Made by a program: the position numbers and the translations under genes. The notes under the pieces were generated by a model. That model had not been told where the DNA came from, made no database searches, and was given only the letters and a program-made list of their open reading frames with translations. Shown in pieces: positions 1-13,302 of a DNA stretch of 64,000 nt. Origin of the DNA: Osedax fenrisi (taxonomy: Eukaryota; Annelida; Polychaeta; Sabellida; Siboglinidae); the NCBI GenBank assembly GCA_964019155.1, contig OZ025240.1, positions 25,565,536 through 25,629,535 of the forward strand, written 5' to 3'. Position 1 is the first letter of the stretch. Every line of letters starts with the position of its first letter.

Positions 1-208
1 TCGTCATATTATTCAATCTAGTGAATCATCTACTAGTCGCATTGACTGGAAATGCAAGCCATTTATACCAGATGAAAAATTGCTTTCCATCTGGAGTAAA
101 TCTTTTGATGAATATTGTAAGGGGTTACAGAGTAATATTAGTGACAATAGTGATAATAATAGTGACAATAGTGACAATAGTGATAATAGTAATAATGCCA
201 ATTTATGA
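1..208 (+). pseudogene. C-terminal end of LINE A ORF1 (partial)
   Basis: The same frame as the downstream reverse-transcriptase ORF is open from base 2 to a TGA at 206-208. It encodes a tail with a WSKSFDEYCKG stretch followed by a low-complexity run of Ser, Asn and Asp (SDNSDNNSDNSD). The position directly before the endonuclease domain suggests the end of the ORF1 (nucleic-acid-binding) protein of a two-ORF LINE, but no diagnostic motif such as a zinc knuckle is visible. It could instead be an N-terminal part of ORF2 broken by one stop. The 5' part lies outside the window. Confidence 0.5.
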
Positions 209-3070
209 CTATCGAATCTTAAGGTTAATGAAAATAGTAATAACAGAAATATTTATTGTACTTTATTCAATGCTAGATCCATCAGAAATAAAAGTGATTT
301 TATTAACCAATTTATTATTGACTCTAAATGTGATATTGTCGCTATAACTGAAACATGGCTTACAGATAATGACTCAACTATTCCTGCTTTTGTTGTTCCT
401 AATGGCTATAATATGATCTGCCACAATAGGTGCACTTCGCGGGGTGGTGGTATTGCAATAATTTATAATTCTCATTTTAATATTAAAAATAATATCTTAC
501 CTAACTTTAGATCTTATGAAGCTATCTCATATCGTCTTCTTAACACATCTAGTTTTATTGACATTATTCTCATATATCGTCCTCCATCTTCATCTTTTGT
601 TACTTTTTTATCTGAAATTTCAATTATTTTTGATTCAATCTCAATCAGCAATTGTATCATTCTTGGTGATATTAATATTCAATTAAATAAAACATCTTAT
701 CAATCTAATAATTTTAATGACCTATTATTTAGTAATTCTATGCATCAGCATATTACTTTTCCCACTCACAATAGTGGTAATACTATCGATGTAATTATAT
801 CCCCTTCTGATTCTTCTTTAATCTCTAGTACTAATCTAAGTCTACTTATATCTGACCATTTTCCCATTAATTTCACTTTATCTTTCCCGCTTCCCTTGGA
901 TCAATCTTTTATCAGAAATTATAGAAATATATCTAGCATTAATATTATAGAATTCATGAAATCTACTTTTATTCGGCTAAATTATCTCACATCACACTTA
1001 CTATATATCGAACTTTCATGCGATGATCTCAATACTTCACTCAAGTTATCCCTTGACTTCCATACCCCTCTTAAAATTTCTAAAATAAGAAAGATATTTC
1101 ATCAGTCATGGTTTGGCTCTGAATTATCAACTCTTAAAAAGAAATTACGATCATATCAATTGAAGTTTTCTCGATCGAAATCACTGAATGATTTACAGTC
1201 ATTTAAAATGTATCGTAACATTTATCGTAGGAAATTATCTAATGTAAAATCTTTATTTTTTATTAATAAATTTCGTGATTTTGGAATCAACTCTAAACAG
1301 TCTTTTAAACTAGCTTTTTCTCTAATTGGCAAGAATAAAATTAAAAAACGTCCAGATTTACCTGAAAATGTACTTTGCTCATCATTTTCTAGTTTTTTTA
1401 TACAAAAAACAAAAAGTATCATAAATAATCTACCTCCTATGAGTAATAATTGCCAACCATCTTTATGTAAACATTTTTCATCATTTCACTGGTCCTGCTT
1501 TTCGCTTCCTAATCCTCTTGAAATCCAAACATTAATTATGTCCATTAAATCGCCATCCCCTCTAGATCCTATTCCTCTTACATTACTACGTTCTTCTATT
1601 TCATACTTGATAATTCCTATTACTAATATATTTCGCTCATCGCTTATCTCCTCAGTTGTTCCTCCAAGTATGAAACAAGCATATATTACTCCAATTATTA
1701 AGAAGTATACTCTTGATTCCTCTATTCTATCTAATTATCGTCCAATTTCTCAACTATCATCCCTTTCTAAAACTCTTGAGCGCATTATAAGTAAACAATT
1801 AGTTCATTATATAACTTCTAATTCGATAGCTGATCCTTTACAAAGTGCTTATCTTCCTAATCGTGGAACGGAAACAGCGCTTAATTTGATTTTTAATGAT
1901 ATAATACTGTCGCTTGACAACAAAATGCCATGCTACTTAGTATTACTTGATCTATCTAGTGCTTTTGACACTCTGGATCATACAATGTTATCATGTCGGC
2001 TTAAAGAGATAGGTATTCATGGACAGGTGCACAATTGGTTAATGTCTTTTGTAACATCTCGTTTTTCATCAATTAAGATTAATACCAATTTTTCAAAATC
2101 ATTTATGCACATTTATGGTGTTCCTCAAGGATCTGTTCTGGGCCCAATACTTTTCTTGATTTATATATTACCTGTTTCTTCTATTTTTTAAAAATATCCT
2201 TACATTCACTATCATCTATATGCTGATGATTTACAGCTTTATACTTCCTTTCCTCAATCTACTGATCACGCTATAATCTAATAAAACATTAAAAACTGTA
2301 ATACTGATATACAAAATTGGTTCACTAATAATTCATTATCCTTAAATGTCTCAAAAACTGATACTATTTTATTCTCTAAAATACCTTCATTTGTTAAAAT
2401 AACTGATAGTTTTCTTGCCACGCTGCCTTTATCTAATAAAATCACAACACTCGGTATAACAATTGACTCTATTATGAAATATGACAGTCACATTCTTAAT
2501 GTTATTCGTACTGCTAATTTTTATTTATATAATATACATAAGGCTCATTCTAAGCTCTCCTTTGATATCACTAAATCACTTATATATTCATTGGTTTTTA
2601 GTAGATTCGACTACTGCAATTGACTTTTTGTTTTTGTCCCTGATAATATTATGATAAAATTCGAAAAAATTCAAAGGAGAGCTGTTCGTGTTTTATATAA
2701 AATTAAAAATAATATAAATACTAATACGGGTAGTAACTATATATCTATATCACATATTATGTTAACCCTTGGTTGGCTCAGATATCGTGATCTTTGTAAA
2801 CTAAAATTGTTATGTTTAGCTCATAAAGCTATCTACTCGGGTGAACCTAAGTATCTGGCTGAATTATTACCAATTTCTACCAGTAACAGACCAAGACGGG
2901 ATTGCCATGCAATGAAACTTGTTATGCCTCATACAAATTCATGTTTTGGTAACTCTGCTTTTTCTGTTGCGGTACCAACTCTATGGAATTTACTTCCGAA
3001 TATTATTCGTACGACAACTTCTCGATCTCAATTCAAAAGTAGACTCTTTAAACATTATTTAGTGAAATGA
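209..3070 (+). pseudogene. LINE A ORF2: endonuclease/reverse transcriptase (L2/CR1-type), four in-frame stops
   Basis: This is the polyprotein of a non-LTR retrotransposon: an APE-type endonuclease nicks target DNA and the reverse transcriptase primes from the nick. One frame is readable throughout. The endonuclease (about 260-900) shows NARSIRNK, DIVAITETWL, SRGGGIAI and ISDHFPI. The RT shows NYRPISQLS, LQSAYLP, LLDLSSAFDTLDH, GVPQGSVLGP and the catalytic YADD at 2219-2230. The C-terminal domain shows FDYCN, LAHKAIYSGEPKYLAELL and TLWNLLP, and ends at 3070. Stops lie at 2189, 2279, 2282 (TAA) and 2621 (TGA). No frameshift was found, so the copy is fairly young but dead. The LDLSSAFDTLDH and LAHKAI signatures fit the L2/CR1 group; the exact clade is not assigned. 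Confidence 0.9.
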
Positions 3071-3210
3071 ATATATATTTTGCGATTATTGTTATCTTCG
3101 TTTATATGTTATATTATTATATTATTATTATTATTATTATTATTATTGTTATGACGTCGAAAAATGATTTTCATTTATGAAGTCTTTAAACAAATAAATA
3201 AATATATATA
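3071..3210 (+). other. LINE A 3' UTR and tail
   Basis: After the ORF2 stop come a short AT-rich UTR, an (ATT)n run at about 3113-3145, a unique piece containing ATGACGTCG, and then AAACAAATAAATAAATATATA. This is a typical 3' end of an L2/CR1-like LINE, with A-rich short repeats in place of a long poly(A). Confidence 0.6.
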
Positions 3211-3299
3211 TAGCATAAGGAACCTCTATTCTCTATTAATTAAAAATATGTTATGTATATTATTTACCTAATTGTATATCATTACTATCAATTTTTAAT

Positions 3300-6200
3300 T
3301 TTTGTGGGGTATAGTGCATAATGCACATGGTTTGTAGACTATAGTTTTGTAGTTAGTATCCCTCTAGCTATATCCACCTTCTAGTCATAACAAGCGAAAA
3401 GAAAGGCCGAGTGTGTAAGTCCTTTCCTGGTGGTTTTATGGTTCTACAAGTCAAGACTACTACAATTCCTCCAAGAGTCATACCATGGTAAACTATTTAC
3501 TTAGTATCCAGGCTAAATTGTAGGGGATCTAGGAGAAGGTAACTCTGACTCCAAATATTTCTGCTGCCTCGTAGTAATACCTCTTTAAGTAAAGGTTGAA
3601 GAGTGTAAATCTTAAATCAAACTCAAAGAAAGACATGACACGTACAACAAATAACACTAGGGTTAAAGTCCTTAATATATCCTTCAACCTAAGCGATCTA
3701 TAAGGATAAGTATGACGGACCTACTCCAAACCCGCAAGGAATAGTAGATATTGAAAAATGCGTAGGTAATAAGGCCAAACTATTAAGATGCAAACGAGTA
3801 ATCATTGTATCAACTATAAACGTTAGAACATTCGAGATGAGCATAAACAACTAGACCTCAAGTGTAATTTCGAAAGCCATGATCTAGATATTCTTGGAAT
3901 AGAGAAACATCGAATTATGCATGATGAAACTGATACGTATAATAATATTGGATATAGCACACTTATAACAACATCAGCATGGATTTTATGGAAGTAGGAA
4001 TGTGTATAATGTTTCAAAATAAAAGATTAATAAACTCACTATGCGAGGTTATATCACACTCTGAGATAATATTGATAAGCACATTCCATGGATACCCTGC
4101 AACATATTATAATCATATATTCAACAAATTCTAGTGAAGATGAAGTTATAAACAAATTATATGATGAACTTACAAGAGCTACAGAATCACAATATCCTAT
4201 CATTATTGTATATTTTAATGCAAGGATAGGGAAATTGACAAAACAACTGACAGAAATTTTACATATCATCAAGAGAAAAATAAAAATGGTTTATTATTGA
4301 TAGATATTATAAATGAAAAACAATTAGTAACAACAAATACATATTTTCAAAAGAAGTTGAATAAACTTTGGATATATATGGATTCGTGCTGCAGGAAATA
4401 TCAGCTTGACTATAACTTAATGTGAAAAAAATGGAAAAACAGCATCACAAATGTGGAAGTATATAACACTTTTTCTAGCATTGGTTCATATCATCTAAAG
4501 TAGGCTAAGTTTGCGAGCGAATAGAAATACATTACCAATTAAACTCCGTTATAATTAGCCTTTGTTTAAAAACTGAATTTCCCTTCAGGAGAAATATGTA
4601 GTTGACATAAAAAATCGATTTATCTTGCAAGGTGATGAAGATATTTCAGATATATATAAACGATTCATAGATATAAATCCTGAAGTTACAAGATAACTAG
4701 TTCCACTTTTAATTACAACAAATAAAATGTGTACATCCACTAATAATACTGTTTCTAGAGCTAGAGAAGATACTCATATAGAAAATAGAGACTAATCAAT
4801 ATAACAATACTGAATCTCGAAATAAACTATATACAGCATATACAAATATTACAGTTGATAACCTAGAAGAAAAGATCAAACAAATTGAGAACGCTGATCT
4901 CAACATAAGTACATATTAAGCTGGGAATTAATAAATGAAATAACTGGTAGAAAAACAACTAAAAAGGGAATGATAAAAGTAAATAACCAAAAATACGTCT
5001 ACAAACTTGATACAAACACTTTCAGGAATTATTAGGCAAACCACCAAATATTGAAGACAAAAATGAAACGATAATACAAGTTATATAACCTCTAGATAAA
5101 AGCGTGGAGCTTTTAAAATGTATACAAGTTGGCAAAAGATGTAATCAAAGAAAGTAAAAACTGCGGTGTTGATGAAATAGGGCCATAAGTATTAAAACGA
5201 TGTATTATAGATGAAATGATATCCTCTACTTCTGTAACAAAGTACTATTAGATAAAATGAAGCAATACAATGGTCAATTATTAATATAATCCCAATATCC
5301 AAGAAAGGAGATCGTAGTCTAGTTAGTAATTATCGTGGTATAAGTCTTACTTCATTAGTAGCGAAAACTTATAATCGTATGATACTGAACAGAATTAGGC
5401 CTCATCTAGATTGTCATATAAGTAAAAGTCATTATGGTTAAAGAAGTGGCAGAACAATAACCAGTCAAATATTACCACTTAGTCGACTGATTGATGGAGT
5501 TTAAGATAATTATTTCAATCCTGATATTCATCGACTACAAGAAAGCCTTTGATACTATACATAGAGGGAAAATATTTACGATACTGAAAGCTTACGGATT
5601 ATAGGAGGAGTTGGTGATGGCTATTATAATAATGATGAAGATATTACTGCTAAGGTCGTTACACCCTATGGAGAAATGGAAACTTTCAATATTCTAGCTG
5701 GTGTTTTATAAGGAGATACGTTATTAACATACATTTTTATCATAGTTATCGATTATGTTATGAGAACAGATTTACAAAGAAGAGAAGATTAACTAGATTT
5801 CCAATTAAGGAAAAGAAAAATCAGAAGAGTATCACCTATCATTGTTACATATATGAACTTCGCAGATGATATTGCATTAGTAAGTCAAGTTATTAAAGAA
5901 GCCCAAGAGATGCTCACTCGAGTCGAAAAATCATCAAATCGAGTAGGACTAAGCATGAATACCGGGAAAACGAAATACATGAGTTACAATACAAATTAAA
6001 AGTTTGAAAACAAAGCTATAGATGGGTCAAATCTGAAAAGGGTTGAAGACTTCAAGTACCCATGGGCATGGTTTGACAGCAGTGCAAAAGCGCTTGCTTG
6101 GAGAACATGTCATAAATAAGGAATATCTTAAAATAAACTTTTAGTAGTAAACTAAAAATCAGGATCATGCACACCAACGTTGAATCGGTTCTGCTATACA

Positions 6201-6590
6201 GATGTGAGACTTGGACCCTCATTAAAACACTACTCAAACAACTTAATGGCACATACACACTAATTTTATCAATGATAATAGTACATAGGTCTCAGAAAGT
6301 TACAAAAGAAGTACTGTATAACAAATATCTACAAATATCCACATCGATTCTTAAAGTTAGCTTGACATTGCCTAGGTAGAGATGATGAAGTTGTTTCGGA
6401 TCTAGTTATTTGGGAACCTACTCATCGAACTAGATGACGGGAAGTCCACCATAAATCTACTTCAGGAATCTGGAGCGCGAAACTGGTATACTGGCGAGCG
6501 AGATGAGAGTAACCATGATGAACCGTGATGTATAGATAACTTTTACTGTCCGGGAAACAACAATCCCGAAATAAGCAAAATAAGCAAGCA
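3300..6590 (+). mobile_element. LINE B: decayed APE-RT retrotransposon, near full length
   Basis: A second LINE starts about 90 bp after LINE A. 3300-3800 is less AT-rich than its surroundings and looks like a 5' UTR (for example GAGAAGGTAACTCTGACTCC). Coding homology follows from about 3815 to 6520 in several frames. The end near 6590 carries a short AAGCAAAATAAGCAAGC repeat tail. It belongs to the same family as LINE C: both share NYRGI-LT, NRMILNRIRP/NGIRPKIDP, and GV/GILQGDT motifs. Confidence 0.75.
3815..6520 (+). pseudogene. LINE B endonuclease-reverse transcriptase remnant
   Basis: Translated pieces in shifting frames give the order expected for a LINE ORF. The endonuclease begins with NVRTFE, then LDILG-like and HRIVHDET-like pieces. 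At 4088-4300 there is a piece ending IIIVYFNARIGK, matching the family's DFNARIG motif. The RT has IPISKKGD, NYRGISLTSLVAKTYNRM and RIRPHLD at 5280-5415, a YKKAFDTIHR-like piece near 5530, GVLQGDT near 5700, and the catalytic FADD at 5859-5870. The C-terminal region has LLYRCETWTL near 6190. Stops and frameshifts occur about every 100-200 bp, so it is clearly older than LINE A. Proteins of this kind are often labelled craniofacial development protein 2-like in insects; the clade is left open. Confidence 0.75.
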
Positions 6591-6599
6591 TTATAAATT

Positions 6600-6865
6600 T
6601 CATTTTTAGTATAGATTTATTTGATAAAGTTGATTAAGAATTAAAACATTTGTAATTTCATTTATGGATATTCGCTAAAATTGAGTTCAACATTGGTGAC
6701 ATCTTACATAGTAAATATACTATCGTACAACGGTAGTGATATCGAAATCGTTATCGTACAACATAAATTTGTATAAGTGTATTATAAATTATAAGTTATT
6801 TACTCCGTTATCCAACTAATTTGATAGATATATTTGATATATATATATATTTATTATGATATTTA
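6600..6865. other. AT-rich spacer between LINE B and LINE C
   Basis: About 265 bp of AT-rich sequence with short repeats (ATCGTACAAC twice near 6720 and 6750). No coding homology was seen. It may include the lost 5' part of LINE C. Confidence 0.4.
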
Positions 6866-8245
6866 ATGAGTACTATATTCATAATATACCCGATACTACT
6901 ATGGGTTGTGTTTTCGTATATCTATATATTAATAGATATCCTGATACCTTTCCTTACAAAAGGTGATCTTGCTTCACCAACAAATTATAGGGGGATTACG
7001 TTAACACCAATAGCAGCAAAAACTTACAATTTAATGCTGCTGAATGGGATAAGACCAAAAATAGATCCACTATTAAGGAAAAACCAAAATGGCTTTCGAA
7101 CAAACATATCTACATACGGTAAAATTCAAACTATACGTCGATTACTTGAAAGAGTAAAGTCGAACAATATTCCACCAGTACTATTATTCGTCGATTTCTC
7201 AAAATCATTCGATTCCATAGACAGAAAGAACATGAAGTACATCTTAAAAAGCTACGGAATATCAGCTGAAACAGTCAGCACCATAATGATGTTGTACATG
7301 AACCCATTCTATGGTTAAATCTCCAGATGGCGATACACAATTATTTGAGATAACAACAGGTATTTTACAAGGCGATACGATATCACCATTCCTGTTCATA
7401 ATTTGTTTAGATTATATCCTAAAATCATATATAGACTGTAGCTCACATTTTAGTTTCACACTTAAGATAAGACGAAGTCGGAGACATCCATCAACTTACA
7501 TCACCGATATTAAGTATGCATATGATATAGCTATCACAGCTGACTCAATGGAAAATATCAAACAGCTCTTGAATCAAATCGAAGAGAAGGCAAAAGATAT
7601 ACGATTGAAAATCTACATGTCTTTTAATCAAAAAGAGGATCAAGTATTAACTAAGTGAAGGTACAACCCTTAACAAAATTAAAGACTTTAACTACTTGGG
7701 TAGCTTTATCGGATCAACTGCGCACGATATCGATGTGAGAATCGCAAAGGCATGGGGAACAATAACCAGCATGACGAAAATATGGAACTCAAAACTATCG
7801 GAAAGGCTCAAGAGAACCTTCTTCGGAGCGACCGTTGAATATGTTTTAACATATGGAGCGACAACATGTACACTAACAAAGACTCATGAAAATCGACTAC
7901 ATAGAGAATACACGAGAATGCTTAGAGCTTCGCTAAAAAAATCATGGAAAGAACATATAACAAACGAGGAATTGTACAAAAAAATCCCATTGGTCACCGA
8001 AACTATTCGAAAACAACGTATGAGGGACATTGTTGGAGAGCCGATAACGAACTGGCAAGCACTGCATTACTCTTGCAACCTCAATATGGTCAACGGTCAC
8101 GTGGACGCCCAGCTAAGACGTATATTGGTCAACTGGTTGAAGATACAGAATACACCTTAGACGAACTTCCAAACGCGATGAACGATAGAGATGGATGGAG
8201 AAAACATGTCAATGAATGCCGAGCAAGCTCGACCTGTTAAGGTAA
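6866..8245 (+). pseudogene. LINE C: 5'-truncated reverse transcriptase of the LINE B family
   Basis: Only the RT and C-terminal parts remain, in three frame blocks (6940-7318, 7311-7658, 7696-8240). Visible motifs are TKGDLASPTNYRGITLTPIA, KNQNGFRTN, LLFVDFSKSFDSIDR, GILQGDTISPFLFI, LNYLGSF-like and TKTHENRLHREYTRMLR, then a region near 8090 where the HGQRSRGRPAKT motif reads in another frame. The catalytic box reads YAYD at 7515-7526 where FADD is expected, so an active-site aspartate is lost. Codon-level reading is much better than in LINE B. The 3' end is marked by TAAGGTAAGGTAAA after 8237. The endonuclease domain is missing, as is usual for 5'-truncated LINE insertions. Confidence 0.85.
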
Positions 8246-9238
8246 GGTAAATATTATTACAAACTAAATCACAATATAGTACATATTGTTATATCTATTC
8301 CAACGTCATCATCCGGTTATGCATATCTGTGAACGCTAAACATTCCCACGATAGTATAAGTGCACTTGTTTATACATGTATACCCTCGTATACGTATGAA
8401 ATATATTTTGTCCGATGTATGGTATAAATTCTATGTATATTATAAATATATATTATTTATAACCTTATGGCTAGGTGTACATAACATAAAAGGTAATAAA
8501 TGTAATAATATAATTGTAGTATGCATCTTAAATTAAGTAAATAAATATCAATAAATACTAATAAAATATTTATTTTATTTTATAAAAAATATTTTTTTTA
8601 ATTATACTCAATTTTATTTATATTTTTTTATTATATTTATATATATATAAATAACATTATTAAAGTTTAATAATACCTTGATTACATATAGCGATATTTT
8701 GTATTAGGTAATACTCATAACAAGGGTAAAGATATGTAAATGTGAAGAATTATAGTATATTAATACTATTATCTGAAATTGTATGTGTACTAATTAAGTT
8801 TAAGATAGTTTATTGGTAATATGTACTAAAATAAGTTAGTAGTAGACATATTGAGTGTATAGGTATGTATATTATTATTATTATTTTATTTTAACACCGT
8901 TTACAAATAATATTTATGAACAATAGTTAATACTCTCTTAAATAAATAGAGAAATTATGTTAATATATAAAGTTCAGTCTGAATAAATAAGTGTTTAGCT
9001 TATTTTAAACTAAGCGTAGTAATTATTAAGCGAAGATAAAAGGGAAGCTTTTTCCATTAATGTTGAATTGCTAAACAACAAAACTCACGAATAGTATATA
9101 CTATATAGTAATATAGAGTTTTGCAATAGAATATGAAATAATCAATACAAATGGATATTTATTATTTAGTAGATGTATAGTTATTTGTATTATTTATAAG
9201 AGGCGTAAATCTAATAGGGGTAAAATGGGTTTGTATTA
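8246..9238. other. AT-rich spacer, no gene seen
   Basis: About 1 kb with poly-A/T runs near 8570-8650 and a short (ATT)n run near 8870. I see no coding homology, RNA gene or terminal repeat in it. Confidence 0.5.
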
Positions 9239-9534
9239 TCGAGTTCCCTTGAATAAAATAGACACCCAACTCTTACATGAGTGATCCTCGTGCCACACCC
9301 CGTTAACTGGCTTAACGCAGGCTAATTCATGGAGGGGGCTTGGAAAGAAGATATGCGCCACTAAGCTTAAATAAGCCTAATGAAATGATATGAATCAAGC
9401 AAATAGAAAGAACATGCCGGATAGGACGTTTCCCGGAATAACAACTTCCGCGTATACATAAATAATATCCAGGATGGAAGTGATAATACAGCTACTGGAA
9501 TAAAACAACAGAGTAAATTAAGAACAATACATAA

Positions 9535-10445
9535 TATTACAACAATAGGTACATGGAATATTCGAACCCTACAATCATGTGGAAAGATAGAAGGACTAGA
9601 TCGGGAACTAGAGAAGTACATGTCCTAGGTCTAGCAAAGGTAAGGTGGAAAGGTACAGGTAAAAAGTAACTGATAAAGATAATGTGATAAGGTACAATGT
9701 GCGTAAAGATAAACACCAACAATGTGTAACTTTTATAGTTAAGAAGGAGATTGTGAAATTGTAATTAATGTTTAACATATATCAAGTCGAATACTATATA
9801 TATAAGGATTGCAGTAACACCAATTAATCATATAAGTATATGCGCCGATAGATGACTATGAGGATGACATAATTGAAGACTTTATGAGCAAATAGAAGAC
9901 ACAACTACAAGAATACCTAAAAAGGAGTTTATGATAATTCAAGGAGACTGTACCTCAAAAGTTGTCAGCAACGGTCGTGAAATGTGGTCTGAGGCAATAG
10001 GAAGATATGGACTAGGTAATATTAATCAAAGGGATACGGGATGTTAGATTTGCCAAAAACATAATATATTGCTCTCAAATACTTTACACCCACAACAAAC
10101 TCGAGGAACAGTACATGGCACTAATCAGATGGCAATAAGCATAATCAAATTGATTATATCTTGACAACGCAAAGTTTCAAGTCCAGTATAAATAAAGCAA
10201 TAACTAGAATATATCCTGGGGCTGATGTATAGCGACCACGACATGGTTTTATGCGATATAAAACTAAAACTGAAACGAAACCGTAAAATAAAATCAACGA
10301 GGTTCATCTTTGATGTAGAGAAACTATTAAACAACAAAACTAAACGTAACTTGTATCAGGAAATTATGGTTAAACTAACCCAAATAGATATACAAAGCCA
10401 AACAACCAACACAAGTTATAATGAGATTGCTGAAATTTACTGAAA
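9535..10445 (+). pseudogene. LINE D endonuclease domain remnant
   Basis: The start is IGTWNIRTLQSCGK, the usual N-terminus of the GTWNVRTL-type APE endonuclease, followed by VHVLGLAKVRWKGTG. Near 9930-10,080 come MIIQGDCTSKV (family form GDWNAKV), IGRYGLGNIN and ILLSNTLH. Near 10,140-10,280 come a NQIDYILT-like piece and YSDHDMVLCDIKLKLK, carrying the catalytic SDH. The pieces lie in several frames. The family is often annotated as craniofacial development protein 2-like; that label comes from the LINE and does not indicate a host gene. Confidence 0.75.
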
Positions 10446-10899
10446 TTATGAAAAAATCAGCTGAAAAAGTACTGGGCAAAGTGAAAACTAAGAAGCATTA
10501 TTGGATAACAAACGAACTTCTTGACTTATGTGTTGAAAGAAGGAGATTAAAATCTAAAAAGAACTTTAACGGATAACATATAAGAGTATAGGAAGATCAA
10601 CTCAGGGAATAAGAAAAGGTATGAAAGATACTAAAAAATGGATACAAAAATAATGTTGATCTATAGACCAGGATATACGAATAGGTATTCACTCAAAACG
10701 TTCCTATCAAACACTCAAAGCTCTCACATATTCGAGCACAAAGAAGCAAACTAGATTGAATGAAAATAAAGATGGCTATCTCGGAGAATACTGAAATGGC
10801 AAAAAGATGGACAGAATACTGTACATAACTTTATAATCACCAAATAAATCCGGAACAAAAAATACACTTATTAATCGAGATGTAAAAGGACATGATAAC

Positions 10900-11458
10900 T
10901 TACCGATTTTAGAGTCAGAAGTGGAAAATACTATTACAAATTTCAAAAAAGGTAAAGCTAAAGGAGTCGACAATATTCGTGGAAACCATTTATCAAAGGT
11001 GAAACCAACTGTTGACACAATCACTGATCTTTGCCAACAAATATGTGGATACAAAGGAATGGCCAGATCTCTGGACATAATCACTAATAATAGCAATTCA
11101 AGAAGGAAACCTTAAGAAGTGCGAAAACTACTGAACTGTTAGTCTGATATCACAAGCAAGTAAATCTCTTATTAAGAATTATTCTAAATCTCTTAAATAC
11201 GATGGTGAAAAGTATTCTAGTAAAAGAAAAAGCTATATTTAGAAGAAAAAAAAACACGACGGAACAAATCTTAAACTGTAAACTTATGGCGGAAAAATAG
11301 ATTGAATATGGAAAGAAACTTTGTAACAATTATATTGACTTAAAAAAGGCGTGTATGGAATTATAGACTATGGAATATAATGAGAAATTGTAATATTGAA
11401 GAACACCTTATATCAATCATATAAAACCTATATAAAAATTCGAGCAGTGCAGTGATAG
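10900..11458 (+). pseudogene. LINE D reverse transcriptase, N-terminal half
   Basis: It starts with SEVENTITNFKKGKAKGVDNI, the finger-domain signature (family form KLKNGKSPGIDNI). Then come ITDLCQQICGYKGMA and, after frameshifts, an IDLKKA-like piece near 11,335 that matches the IDFKKAFD box, and MRNCNIEEHLISII near 11,380. The reading ends at SSSAVIVN, where LINE E begins. Confidence 0.7.
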
Positions 11459-13302
11459 TTAACTATATAAAGTCCAAACATAGACGTGATCTCTTAATTG
11501 TAAAATCGCTTCATATTACTGCCTCTCTGGAATCATGCTCATCAGATCAAAAGAACACGTTCACCATTTGTTCGAAACTCCTTGGGCGAAATAAAAAGAA
11601 AACTTTACCCGACTTTCCACCAGACACCTTATCATCAACTTTTGATGACTATTTCCATCATAAGCTTACAAGTACTCTCAGCAATCTCCCAAGATATACC
11701 ACTTTAATAACCCCCACCATGCCAACTCACTCACTTAATGTATTTGCAGTCCTTTCCATGTCAGACATAGGCACATTTCTTAAAGCAACTAAAAGTTCAT
11801 CTCCTCTTGACCCTATTCCTCTTTCCCTCTTACACGAAATCACTGAATCCCTCACTATCCCTCTCAATAATATATTCTGTGAATCCCTCGAATCCGGTAC
11901 GTTTCCAACATCCTATAAACATGCACTCATTACACCCCTCCTTAAGAAACCAAACCTTGACCCTCAGAGCATCAACAATTATCGTCCAATCTCAAACCTG
12001 TCGATATTTTCCAAAACTTTGGAACCAATCGTCGCGAAACAACTAACGTCTTATTTAATATCACAAAAAATCCCTCATATCTTCCAAAGTGCATATCTTC
12101 CTTCCAAATCAACAGAAACCGCACTAGCGAAGATATCCAGCGATATTCTCACTAACCTTGATAACAAAAATGGCACAATACTCGCATTACTTGATCTGTC
12201 CTCTGCGTTTGACACTATTGACCACACGATTCTCATACACCGTCTTACATATATAGGTATCACTGGTACTGCACACAAATGGCTATCCTCATTCATAACC
12301 AACCGAACTTCCTCAGTTTTAGTTCACTCAACCCGTTCATCTTCCCGTCTTGTAACACACGGTGTTTCCCAAGGGTCAGTCCTTGGACCAATACTCTTTA
12401 ACATTTATATAATTCCCCTTCTCCACCTTATCTCGAATTCTCCAGTTAGCTTCCATACATATGCAGACGACATACAACTTTATGTAAAATGTACAGAAAA
12501 CGTTAATTTTGCACCCGACATCTTTTCCTCTACTATTACCACCATTCATAACTGGCTCACAATAAACTCCCTCGTCTTTAACCCAATTAAAACCGATGCT
12601 ATATTCCTTCACCTTCCACTCCGAAGTAAAACGTTACCCCCTCCAATTAACATAAATGGACATCATGTACTCAACCCATGTCAAAAATCTTGGTGTTATA
12701 TTTGATAATACTTTTAATTTTTACAGACAACTGTCCCACATAACAAAACTATTAAACTATCAACTACATTCACTACGCCTTATTCGTCATTCAATATCAA
12801 TATCCACCGCTACTATTATAGCTTCTGCTTACATCCTACCTATATTCGACTACTGCAATTTTATCCTTTATAATACCCCCTCATCGTATATTACTAAACT
12901 CCAAATTCTTCAAAATTCTATAGCTAGGTGTATATTCAACATACCAAAATACTCCCACATTCATATATCTCCATTCCTAGTTAAACTCCACTGGATACCT
13001 GTACGCCATAGAATCCTATATAAAACTCTACTACTGGCTCATAAAGCAATCCACCATGACTATCCTGACTACCTAGCATCCCTACTCAAACTTAAATTAC
13101 CAACTAATACCACTACACGCTCCACCAATACATTCCTACTTCAACTTCCTCCTAAACACAACTAACATTCAACCAACACTCGAGCATGGGCAATATCCGT
13201 CCCATACTCGTGGAACACTCTCCCCACATCCATCCGTACTACACCATCAACTCCCAACTTCAAGAAACTATTGAAAACCTACCTATTTAATATGAAACAT
13301 TA
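11456..13302 (+). pseudogene. LINE E reverse transcriptase, one frameshift and one stop
   Basis: Reads LLGRNKKKTLPDFP, SSPLDPIPLSLL, NYRPISNLS, FQSAYLPSKSTETAL, LALLDLSSAFDTIDH, GVSQGSVLGPILFNIY and catalytic YADD at 12460-12471. A single-base frameshift lies between about 12,660 and 12,690; the other frame continues with HVKNLGVIFDN, FDYCNFILY, KLHWIPVRHRI and LLAHKAIHHDYPDYLASLL. A TAA at 13163 interrupts the last 46 codons, which go on with SVPYSWNTLP and FKKLLKTYLFN to the natural stop at 13300-13302. Only these two lesions are visible, so this is one of the youngest LINE copies in the window. Confidence 0.9.

Noticed and set aside
3823..4272. Minus-strand open frames at 3.8-4.3 kb
   Set aside because: They are antisense to the endonuclease of LINE B and have no homology of their own.
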